Shown: in pieces, positions 1-9,721 of the stretch | Numbering within the stretch: position 1 is the first letter of the stretch | Layout of the letters: each line of letters begins with the position of its first letter | NCBI GenBank assembly: GCA_943704495.1 | Contig: CALSCR010001678.1 | Location: forward strand, 1 to 31,597 | From: Pigoraptor chileana | Lineage: Eukaryota > Opisthokonta > Filasterea | Direction of reading: 5' to 3' | DNA: 31,597 nt | Position numbers and translations under genes: made by a program | Notes under the pieces: model-generated | Database searches by the model: none | What the model saw: the letters and a program-made list of their open reading frames with translations, nothing else | What the model was told of the DNA's origin: nothing

Positions 1-59
<59 letters not shown>

Positions 60-97
60 CGATGATGATGATGATATTGAAGAAGAAGAATAAGAAA
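1..97. repeat. (GAT)n microsatellite followed by a short GAA run
   Basis: Positions 1-76 are almost pure GAT trinucleotides with one GAC interruption near 58-60. A short GAA-rich run follows at about 78-97. The array is cut by the window edge, so its full length is unknown. I see no coding context on the + strand that would make it a poly-Asp tract of a visible gene. Confidence 0.95.
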
Positions 98-719
98 ACA
101 ATGTTAATGTGATGATGATAATGAAAATGTTCAATTGAAAAATGATCATGGAACAACTTAATTTCACCATACTGCGTTGGTAATCTGATCCCTTCCCCCT
201 CCCTCCATAGCTCCTTCTAGCAACTATGCCCGTTGCACTCACAATTCTGGAAAATGTCGGCTCCAGCCCATTTGATAGACTATGCATTTATCCAAACCAT
301 AATTTTCTGCAAACGGGTTTTTTTTTACTGAAGGCCACTTGGTTAATGATAATAATGAACGATGCGATCCAACATGAGAGAACTAGTAACTTCAAATCCG
401 CCTCTTTTGTTTGGGCTCAGTAACATATCGAACAGAAGGGAGAAAGCAGATCCTGGGACGATTTGATCGGTGCAGACTCCCCAATCTGTAGCTGTAGGGT
501 TTAACCCTATCAGGGTTCCAGGTTCAATATTATCGGGGGAATCACCACACCCACGGATTCGCCATATTTGCTTTCACCCATGTGCAGCATCTCAAGTGCA
601 TCTGAAATAGTTAGTTGTTACCCCATACTCTTTCATGCGAAACTGAGTTATTCATACATTCTGTTGGGCGTTGAGCGGATGCAACTCACGGCGTTGACAA
701 CTTGTCTTCGACAATAGCC
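98..719. other. Upstream region of the Munc13-like gene, no gene seen
   Basis: This stretch lies between the microsatellite and the first ATG of the Munc13-like gene. It is AT-rich and holds no recognisable protein. A 7-bp inverted repeat, TAGGGTT then AACCCTA with a one-base spacer, lies at 495-509 and resembles two head-to-head telomere-type units. The promoter and 5' UTR of the downstream gene are presumably here, but I could not place a start site. Confidence 0.6.
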
Positions 720-3700
720 ATGGCGCAACGAAGTGCCAGCACGGCTAATGTTGCGGTCAACATTAACAGCGATGTGCAACCTGCTGGCGCTTCGTCTCTC
801 ACCACCACATCCACGGCCCCGAATTCTCTTCCGCGCGCAAATTCCGCCACTATCCCATCTACTTCGCTAGACACTCCCAAGAGTTCGGGCTCGAGGAGCA
901 GTGAACTCGATCGCAATGTACCTGCTGTAAAACGGAAGGTATATGTTTACCCCTTGACGTTCAAATAAACTCTAATGATGTGATGCTTCCTTCGTGAACT
1001 AATGTGTTTGATATCACGTTACAGGGCTTTGGCGGAGTCGGCAAGGGGGCAGGATCGGCCGTCGGGTCAGTCGGCCACGGCGTTCTTAATGTTGGGAGGT
1101 GAGCGCCTTGCTATATTAATTGGGCCTGAGTCTTTGAGCATTCCGCACTTCCTTTCCCTTCCCTCCCTTCACACATACCACGTCCAACAATTATTTCGCT
1201 TCGTTGCCAGGGGCCTCGGAGTTGCAGGCAAATTTGCGGTATCCACTGCTGCCGTTCCGTTTCAGCGCACATCCGCTTTCATAAGCTCGAAGCTAACGAA
1301 CGACACATCACTGTTCCCTGAGGCGAAAGCAAGTGTGGCAACAAATTCAGAAGATGCCCCGGACGTGCTTGCGGTTGCATCAGGATCGGTATGTCATTTC
1401 GTCTTCTTTTGTGGTTCGCTTGTCTTGGTCGGCCTATGCACAGACCTAACGCTATCCCCGCGTATCCCATCGTAGGAGAGTGAAAATGACGACGTGGATG
1501 AGGACGAACCTCCACGGCTGTCTGCACCTCCAACCGCGGTGGAGGAGGAAAGCCCGCACATCAGCAAACGGACCCTGTCCATCAAGCAATCGCCAGAGGT
1601 GAGCTCTGTTCCCGTTGCCCATTTTCCGTGGTCTCGTTCTGTCACTTCCCCTTCTCCAACATACATTTGTTTTTTTGTGCCACATACTTTGCTGGTTTGC
1701 AGGAGTTTACGCTCTACGTTCTTAGCCTTCGGTGCTTTCTGAACCCGTTTGACAATGAGTCAGCGGGCGCCGACCCTGACGAAAACTGGGCCAGCAAGCT
1801 CACATTTGGCCTCACTGACCAGCTGGAAGACATTCTTGGAGACAAGTCATCGCAGCTGAGCATTGGCCAGGTGCGCCGCCTGATGCGACACGTGCGTGAG
1901 TCGATTGAGCGACTTGGACGGGAGGCCGACCCGGACGAGGTGTTCATGAAGAGTCTTCGCAAGTTTGTGGACCGGCTTGCATACCAAGCGAATGAGCTGA
2001 TGGCAAAGGGAAAAGCGACACGTTCAGGATTCGTCTCCCTGTACAGGTCAGTGGTATGAGACATTATTTTAGGTGCTGGTGGTCGCAAATCGAACATGAA
2101 AAGAGGCGTGTGCGTGTGCGTGTGCCTTCTTGGCTGCCCCTCATCTGTGCGCGCTATTGCAGGGAACTGATGCGCATTGAGATGTCTCGCAAAGAGGGGG
2201 GGGTCGTTGATGAAAAGCTGTTCGAAAATCGTGTTTCTCGTTTTGAGAAGCTCGTATCAAGAGACCTGGAAGAACGAAGCTCCAACAAGACTGCGAATCA
2301 TCGGCGTCGCGTCTCGTTGTTTGGCGTGACTCAGCCGGGAAAAGAAACACGGCCAACGGCTCACTCGATCGTTGGGAAGGACAAGTATCTCGCGAGGGTA
2401 TGTGAAGAACCTGCCGGCTGTGATCTGGTCTCGTGTCTAATTCCTAAATGGTGAAGTACTATTTTTGATGATTGCAATCATAATTTTGGTGCATTCAATA
2501 GATTTTCGATGTTGGCGACGAGGAACATGCTCGCATCAAGCAGACGGAAGAGTTTGTACAGACAAAGGAGGTCATAATTGACGAACTGAAGTCGCGTCTC
2601 AAGGGTCTTGATACCCATCCGTTTTACAACAAAGAGACGTTTGTGCAGAAGACTGCTGCTTTTCTAAAGTGGAAGGCGTCGCAGGAAGAGGCCATTCACA
2701 CCATGCTCGTTTTGCTCGGCGCCGAGAAGCCTGAGCATTCGGAGGAGTTTATTCCCCCGCCCAGCGAGGTATGAACATACATCTATATATGTACAGAAAG
2801 GGAGCAATAATGTATATGTGCACTTGCTGCTTTGCACGGGCTGTATATGTCATTGAAACTTGTTTTGTATTTTGCTTAGGATGATGTTCATTTGATCTCA
2901 ATGTGTGTCTTTCTTGATGTTTCAGAGTGGCGAGTCGGCGCCTGTGCCCGTTGAGCTTATCATCACGGTTTGCAAAGCGCGAGACCTCACTGGAAAGGAC
3001 AAAACCGGCTTCAGCGACCCTTATGTGACGATCGAGTACGGATCCGAGGGTGGGTCCCCCTCTCTATCTCTATATTATTGCATTTTGTCAGTAATGGACT
3101 CTTAGACTGACTTTAGATATACACGCAATGCAGCCATGCGAACGTCAACGTGCAAGCAGAACCTTAACCCGTCTTGGTTTGAACGGTGCAAGTTTGCTGT
3201 GAAACCGGATGCGAAAAACTTTGAAGTCAAGTTTTCGGTTTGGGACGAGGATGAACCGTCAGAGAAGTATGTATACGTGCTCGTATGGTTCTGCCCCTGC
3301 ACTTGTTTAATTTTTTTTGACACCACGCCTTACTCGCATGATGCATCATGTCTCGCCTGCAGATTGTTTTCGATGAAAATGTTTAATCCTTTCGATAACA
3401 AGGATGACTTTCTCGGCCAAGTGACTGTCAATATTGCGCTCTCTGACATGAGCAAGTACCCGGTTGAGCGCTGGTACAAACTCGAGAAAAGGCACAAGCG
3501 TTCGCACATTAGCGGTGACATCTTTCTCAAGTTTGAAATTGTTACCAAGGGGGGGGCCAAAGGGGCAGACAACAAACCGCAGCCCACATTCGAGCGCGTG
3601 CAGCGCTCCGGAAGCAACTCGCACGGCATGGCGCAGCCCACGAAGGACACAAAGAATCCCGACTACCACAACCTGTACCGGCTGCTGGTCGAGAAGTCTT

Positions 3701-6700
3701 TCGCTTACGAGTATACGCTCTACCAGGCGCGGCTTCTACGTGGGGAGAAGAAGAAGCCGTTTTTTCGGCCATCACAGACTCTTTTTCGGCTACTGCAGGA
3801 GTTTGGGGTGAGGTATGGCGTTGGCAACCTCTATCGTGTCCTCGTCGCCCTCGACGTCGCGACCCGCAGTTATGCTCGGGATGAACTTGACATTGTGTCG
3901 CTGTCGTACTTGTTGGTGCAAGTCAAAGAACGGCTTCAGCATCCCGACTCGCGCTGGACTCGAACCGAACAATCCTTGTTTTGCGACGCCCTTGAGGTTC
4001 TTGAAGACGCAATGCTTCGCCGACTGTCCATGTTCACGGATCACTTCCCATTTTCTTCGCCACCGGGTCACGTGCGGCAGACAGTTCGGGCGCTGTGCCT
4101 CATCTACGACAATTCGCTGTTCCGTGAAAGGAAAGCGCATGCAAAGGATCTTGAACGCGTCTTGCGAGCATGTATCGTGACGTGCTGTGGAGCGTTGTAT
4201 GCCCGTTTCAGCGCCATGGCGGCTCCCGTCGTGCGACCCACAAACAAGGCGTTGGCAATTGCTGAGTCCATATCGGCCGAGCTGGACATGATCATGCGAG
4301 AAATCGACAATGTTGCCGTCTACTTTCGCACCGACTTCACCATATTTGATGGGTCGAAAATGATTCAACTGGACCCGGTTGCGGAATGTGTGGCGGGATT
4401 CGGCCGACTGCTCGCCGCGGAGGTTGAGAGCGAACTGGCTGTCACGTTCTCCGATCGCTTTCATCCCGAGGTCTTCACATTGTACCAGCGGCTCGGGCGA
4501 TACAACGAGCGGAATTTGATTTTGGCACGGGGATCTGATTTCCAGGGCTTTCCGCTGGCGGAAATGTTCCGGCCGCATGTTGATGCGTGGTTGGAGCAGA
4601 CGCGAGTGAAGGGATTCGAGTGGGTCAGGGCGGCGATTGATTCGGATAAGGTGAGTTATCATGTCTGGCTCCTTGTATGATGGCGGTTCTCGCATATTTT
4701 GCATCGCGCACTCTCACATCCATTGCTGAAATTTGCACTCTCCATTCCATCCTGCAGTTTGTGCCATTGTCCGACAAGGAGCGCCATTCATCCTCCGTTG
4801 TGGATCTCTTCTGCATGTTGCACCAGGTGTGTTTCAGTGTCCACTGTTCTGATTGTGTCTGCATTGATTTCTAACCGGCTATTACTAATGGATGGTGCAT
4901 CGCTTACCTCGCACAGTTTGTGGACTTCGTCATTGAGCTCAAGTGGCCGAGTGAAGAGCAGCGTGATGGTTTCTTTTCGTCGATGTCAGAGGTATGGGCA
5001 CGTCGATTGTGTCGCTTAACCATATTTCTGTTTCAGTATTTGTAATTGTCTATCCATTCACTGTTACATTGCAGACGGTCACGATGATGATCGATTTTTT
5101 CGGATCGAGCATGGTGGACTCGCTGAATCAGCTCGTTGCGGCACGACCATCGGGGTCGCCAGTGAATTCCCCGGCAACCGCACGTGTTGTGCCGCCTGGC
5201 GCACGGGCTGACCCTCCGACTGCTATCAATCGCTTTTTCGGCGGGCATGATGTCAAGGCAACGCAGGTCCCATTTGCCGCCGACGTGGGTTTCATTTTAT
5301 TTGCTGATTGTGCAAAAATTCTTCCTGAGCGGCAAGTCGGCGACTGCAACTATTGAATATCCTCCCTAAGATTCTGCATCTGCAATCTCTTTTTGCTTTT
5401 TATTTTGTGTTCTTTGGCACAGATTTGCGTCCGCCTGAACAATCTTGAGGCGGCCCGGCAACAGCTTGGTGAATTGTACGTTCGCATTGACGCGGACGCA
5501 ATTGCGGCGCGTTGGGCGAGTGGTCGGTCTAACGCTGGCACAGGATCCACGGACGGTAACGCAACGACGTCTGCGACTGTTGTTGAGAGTGCAGGCACGC
5601 CCGAGCTAACGGTGACTGGGCCGCAGGATGGCTCGCGCTCCCGCACACTTGTCGACGGCGCGCAATCGATGAGCCACTCGCTTTCCGACCCCAGCCTCCT
5701 CGACAACATGGCCCCCATCACGCGAAACTTTCAGACGGCGGCTGACATCATCCGGGACCACATGACCGGCCTGGAAACCCGGCTGTTGTCACAGGTGCGT
5801 CCGGCTATATTGAAAGCTGTTGAGGTAATTACAGTGGACGAGCCGTCGGCAATCGTACGCTTTTTCTCGCGGCGAAAAGCAAGCGCTGACTTCAATGCGT
5901 CCCTTGAAGATGTCAACACTGCTCTTGGACCGACCATGAATCTCGTTTCAGGCATTCTGGACGACTTTTCAAAACTTTTGGTGAGAGACTGTTTCTATTC
6001 GTTCTGAATTATTGAGCGAGTTGTGTGTTGTGGTGTCTGTTGCGTTAGGGGAGTTTGTCCGTATGCCTGTGGCGAAAAAGAACTCATCAAGTATGCCCAT
6101 GACGTCATGGCAGTACGGGGACATCTTCGACACTCTTCTGTCCACTGCGTGGGAGGCCGTCGTTGTCTGCATTGGAGAAGTCATTTCCATGCGCAAGTTC
6201 GAGTCGGGGCAATCGCTTGAAATGCTGAATCAAGCTTTGGTGGTACGTATTTTCCGTCGTCAACGTTTATGTGCGCTTCACTGGTGACAATATTTGCATG
6301 CTCACCTGTACGTATTTTCCGTCGTCAACGTTTATGTGCGCTTCACTGGTGACAATATTTGCATGCTCACCTGTCTGTTTATTGTCGTGCAGACACTTTG
6401 GGACTTCTTCCATGCCGACGGAAGTGGTCTATCAAGTGATGAACTCAACACCGAGCTGTACAAGATCGTGCTGGAAGTAACGAATATCATGAGGTCGCGT
6501 CAATATGACGCACTTATGTCTCTGTACCACATACATGAGCGCCACCCGCGCTGTTCGCGGCTAATTTTGGATGCGCTCGCCATAGCCGACGACAAGGCTT
6601 GCCGCGAATTTGTGTCTCAGATGCGGCGCCCGTCTATTCCATCTCTTGCATCTGTGCGGAGAGCACTCTCTGCGGCGTCCATTGAATTGCGACAGCGGGC

Positions 6701-6716
6701 CAACACACACGCATGA
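720..6716 (+). CDS. UNC13: Munc13/UNC13-like C2 and MUN domain protein, 16 exons
   Basis: Family role: vesicle priming, in which the MUN region opens syntaxin and promotes SNARE assembly at the target membrane. Exons: 720-938, 1025-1098, 1211-1388, 1476-1598, 1703-2046, 2163-2397, 2502-2768, 2926-3049, 3134-3266, 3363-4650, 4758-4826, 4917-4991, 5075-5266, 5423-5980, 6114-6242, 6393-6716. All phases agree, giving about 1443 residues. The start is the ATG at 720 (CCATGG context). Residues 1-200 are Gly/Ser/Glu-rich. A C2 domain spans about 484-630, with FSDPYV, QNLNPSW and NKDDFLG motifs and candidate calcium-binding aspartates. MHD1-like sequence spans about 900-1060 and MHD2-like about 1200-1420 (TLWDFFHADGSGL). 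No C1 domain or second C2 was found, so it resembles BAIAP3/UNC13D-type proteins rather than neuronal Munc13-1. The acceptor of exon 15 is uncertain: 6054, 6081 and 6114 all keep frame. Confidence 0.9.
6243..6372 (+). repeat. Exact 65-bp tandem duplication spanning a splice donor
   Basis: Copies lie at 6243-6307 and 6308-6372 and are identical by eye. Each starts with GTACGT, the donor of the intron that follows exon 15 of the Munc13-like gene, so the intron (6243-6392) carries two equivalent donor sequences. Using the second donor would add 65 nt, which is not a multiple of three. Confidence 0.95.
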
Positions 6717-6918
6717 AGTTGTGCTTGACGGGTGCTGGCACAATGACGTCACTGAATTCATCCACGTAACTTGAAATATTAGTCGTCCAGTAGTACACGA
6801 ACTAAATGTGACAGGCTGACTACTTACATAAATCAGTCAGCATTAGTCAAGGAGACAAGGAAACTTCAATTCTGAAATCGGAGCGTGTTTTGATGCTTTA
6901 GCAGTCACCTCTTGCAAA
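6717..6918. other. Short intergenic spacer between the Munc13-like and MAPR genes
   Basis: These 202 bp separate two genes on the same strand. They must hold the 3' end of the Munc13-like transcript and the promoter of the MAPR gene. I could not pick out a convincing polyadenylation or promoter motif. Confidence 0.5.
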
Positions 6919-7588
6919 ATGTTTGGAGACGTTGCATCTGCCGTGTATGATGAGCTCACGCTCTTCAACGTCGCCCTCATCCTTGCCTCCCTTTATCTCG
7001 TCCGTCTCATTGTCACTCCCGCACCCGACATGACAAAGGCTCCAACTGCATCCTCATCGGCACCGACTCAACGGCGGGAACCTCCTGCTCCGCGGGACTT
7101 TGTGCTGTCTGAACTCCGAACTTTTGATGGGCGAACGCCACAAACGCCTGTTTATATGGCGGTGGCTGGCAAGGTGTTTGATGTGTCTGCCGGAAGGCAT
7201 TTTTACGGTCCAGGTGCGTGGCACGCTCTTGGCTGTAGTTTGTCCTTGAGTCTTAAATGTAATCTGCACCTGAATGGATATTTTCTGCCCACTCAAACAA
7301 TGGCTGCTCACTCGTTTATTTTGTGTGACAGGAGGCCCATACTCTTCCTTTGCTGGCCGGGATGCCAGCCGTGGACTTGCCAAGATGGATGTCAACGCGA
7401 CCGATGCAGACCGCTACGATGATCTTTCCGATCTCACACGGGCAGAGCGTGAAATACTCGGCGACTGGGAGGCCAAATTGGGCGCCAAATATCCCCTCAT
7501 GGGATATCTGCGTCCCCCGACGTCCGCTCCTGCCCAGGACGCAACCTCTGGCGATGGCGAGGAGGACTCAAGGCAAAAGCAAGACTAA
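6919..7588 (+). CDS. PGRMC: Membrane-associated cytochrome b5-fold heme protein (MAPR/PGRMC/Dap1 type)
   Basis: Exons 6919-7213 and 7332-7588 join in phase 1 to give 183 residues. The intron (7214-7331) begins GTGCGT and ends ACAG. One hydrophobic span at about residues 15-34 anchors the N-terminus, followed by a Pro/Thr/Ser-rich linker and a cytochrome-b5-like domain from about residue 60 to 160. The family signature FYGPGGPYSSFAGRDASRGL covers residues 95-114. Tyr102 matches the heme-ligating tyrosine of PGRMC1, and Lys151-Tyr152 match its conserved Lys-Tyr pair. Family members bind heme and support sterol synthesis and P450 activity at the ER; that role here is inference from similarity. 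Length and domain order are normal for the family, and the C-terminal tail is acidic. Confidence 0.93.
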
Positions 7589-8088
7589 ATTTAGGGCACG
7601 GTTTTAATATTGTCCAGTTTGCTATGCTGATGGAGGGCGCTTTTTATTGCTCTGGAGGAACGAATCACGCTGTCGTGAGGTCACTAAACTTCGGAATTGA
7701 CCTGGGAAAGCTTTTGGCGCTTAGATGGTGTAAGTCCCTGTGAGTCCCCGGGTCGCTTTCCGTTCTGCTTGTCTCCAACATCTAAAGAATTTGTAGGCGA
7801 GGGAGGAGCAACAGAAACAGAGAATAGGGTTCAGCACGGGCAGGGATATGATGGTGGAGATTGCAAACACATCCAGATCGCAGCACTGACCTTCGTCCAG
7901 TGTGTCTTCCACGACTTTAAATTCCGCACAAAGGTCATTGTGTTGTTGCGGATGCAAAAGAGGGTAAAATACAATGTTGATTAATGCAATTGAAGGATTC
8001 AGTGCTCAAAAACTCGTTCATCAAGATTTGTAGAAAAATAGAATAAATTAGGCTTCATGGAATGTTGGGCCGAATCAACCGTTTCCCG
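7589..8088. other. Convergent 3' region between the MAPR gene and the polyhistidine gene
   Basis: These 500 bp separate the stop of the MAPR gene on the + strand from the stop of a minus-strand gene. Open frames here are short and show no family resemblance. An AATAAA occurs near 8041-8046 on the + strand, which is far from the MAPR stop. I see no RNA gene or repeat. Confidence 0.55.
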
Positions 8089-9138
8089 CTACATACCCCA
8101 GCCTTTCTGAACTTGGTGCGAAAAGGCTTCGTCAGTCGCCGATCCATCCAAGTGAAGCCCTTCACCTTCATCCTCGCTGTCATAGCCGCCACTCATCTTC
8201 CCAGGATTCGCCTGTGCCGAAGTCTTTCTGCGGCGTTTCTCGTTTTTCAAATAAAACATCACACGGGTGTGGATGTGCTTCGTGAGAACTTCCATGTCGT
8301 CAATGTTGAAAGTCCGCGCGAGAGCTTCAATTTCCGAGTGCCGAGCAAGTACAAGCTCCAGAGCCTCTGTGGAGAGGGTTTGCAACATTAGATCCACACA
8401 CAAAATGCAACAAAAGTAGCGCAACAACATAGCTGCGCGTCAAGGGCCAAACTCACTCTTTGTTGGCGATCCGACCAGCAGGGGGTCAATGTTTCGTCGA
8501 ATTTCTTCCTTGATGGCGTGGACTATCTCATTCACACGCGAGTGCAAGACGGTTGAGTTTGGAACGAGCTTATCGATTTTCTTGAGGGCAAACTTGTCGG
8601 GAGGGGTAAGGAATCCTCCAAGCGATGGCCTGTCTGGCGTGCCTGAAACAACAACGTCCTGTGAGAAGACAATTGGTCCGTCGAGGAAGCTGTTTGGGCG
8701 ACGAGTAGGAATGCTTGTCTGCAACGGCTGCGTCGTGATAACGGGTGCGGGAGATCCGGGCTTCGCATTTCCAATTGCAATGACATCGCGTTGAAGGTCG
8801 ACAACAGCCCTCTCGAGTAGGCTGAAACGCTGAGACACGACCTCAAATTGCGACTTAATGGCGGAGACTATTTCGGCAAAAGTGGCCTTGATGCGATTCT
8901 CCAGCTGATCCTGCCCAAAAGCGCTCTGGTCGAGCTGCCCTCCGACGACGACATGGTCGGCTGCGCTCCCATGCTGCTGCGAGGGACGGGCTGGTGTCTC
9001 CGGGGCATCAAACATACGAGCGAACTCGCTATCGCCGGTGGCATGGTGGACAACTGCGTGGCCCGACGCAACACCTTGGTGGTGGTGGTGATGATGGTGA
9101 TGGTGGTCGGAACCCGAGTGGCCGTCATTTCCGTCCAT
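8089..9138 (-). CDS. Uncharacterised protein with N-terminal polyhistidine and coiled coil
   Basis: I do not recognise this protein. Exon 1 runs 9138-8457 and exon 2 8366-8089, joined in phase 1 across a 90-nt intron with a GTGAGT donor and an ACAG acceptor, giving 319 residues. I chose the ATG at 9138 because the open frame further upstream has only a GTG start. Nine consecutive histidines lie at residues 12-20. A heptad-like helical stretch follows at roughly 75-130 (it includes QDQLENRIKATFAEIVSAIK). A Pro/Ser/Thr-rich linker comes next, then a helical C-terminal part with a basic patch (KNEKRRRK) and an acidic tail. No signal peptide or membrane span is visible. A nuclear or cytoplasmic scaffold is possible but unsupported. 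It shares a divergent promoter interval with the NBAS gene. Confidence 0.72.
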
Positions 9139-9721
9139 TGCTACGACTGCCCCAATGCACGGACTCGAGTGTCGCAAATATAACAAGAAATTCACCTCGA
9201 AATCCTGAGATGTAGTATGTGGCCGCTAAAAATTGCGAAGTGGATGTGCCGCTGTTTTTGAACGACTTGGCGCCAACAAACCAGAGTTGACTCTCGGATA
9301 CAATGAAATAGTGGGGGATAGAGGGGGATAGGGGATAGATTGCAGGATAGCAGGATACCGCTTGCAGGATACGCCGGCGTGAGGCGGTGTTGACGCAGAG
9401 TTCCCCAGTGTAGCAGACCGACCCGATGACGACAACGCAATATTAATTAATCATTCAATGTATGGAAATTGTATCGGCGCTCGTTGAAAAAATTTGGAAA
9501 AAATAAATATTGTTTTTTAAAATTTGGCGCCACTGTGCACGTGACAATAAAGATCACGTGAGGGGTGGAAAGTGCTGTGTTCCACTCGCGAGTTTCGTTT
9601 GGCGTTTACAACGTTGTCATAACGCCCATAAGTAATGTGCCTTTGTCCCACAGTCGGTGATTGCAACTTTGAATCAGTGTTTTTAATACGCCCACAAGTG
9701 GGCGCGACTTCCCCGCGCAGC
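9139..9721. promoter_or_regulatory. Divergent promoter interval between the polyhistidine gene and NBAS
   Basis: These 583 bp separate two divergently transcribed starts. Two CACGTG E-boxes at 9538-9543 and 9555-9560 are the core of a longer inverted repeat, CACGTGA and TCACGTG, with a nine-base spacer. Two near-identical 12-mers, ACGCCCATAAGT at 9622-9633 and ACGCCCACAAGT at 9688-9699, lie closer to NBAS; the second forms a perfect palindrome CGCCCAC-AA-GTGGGCG (9689-9704) ending 17 bp before the NBAS ATG. A short GGATA-rich repeat lies at about 9310-9370. CACGTG is bound by bHLH-type factors in many eukaryotes; binding here is inference. Confidence 0.5.

Noticed and set aside
226-423. 65-residue open frame upstream of the Munc13-like gene
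   Set aside because: No recognisable motif, ordinary composition for chance, and no splice continuation that joins it to the gene.
6023-6220. Alternative frame in the Munc13-like gene around exon 15
   Set aside because: It runs into a stop and does not lead into the conserved TLWDFFHADG exon, whereas the chosen frame does.
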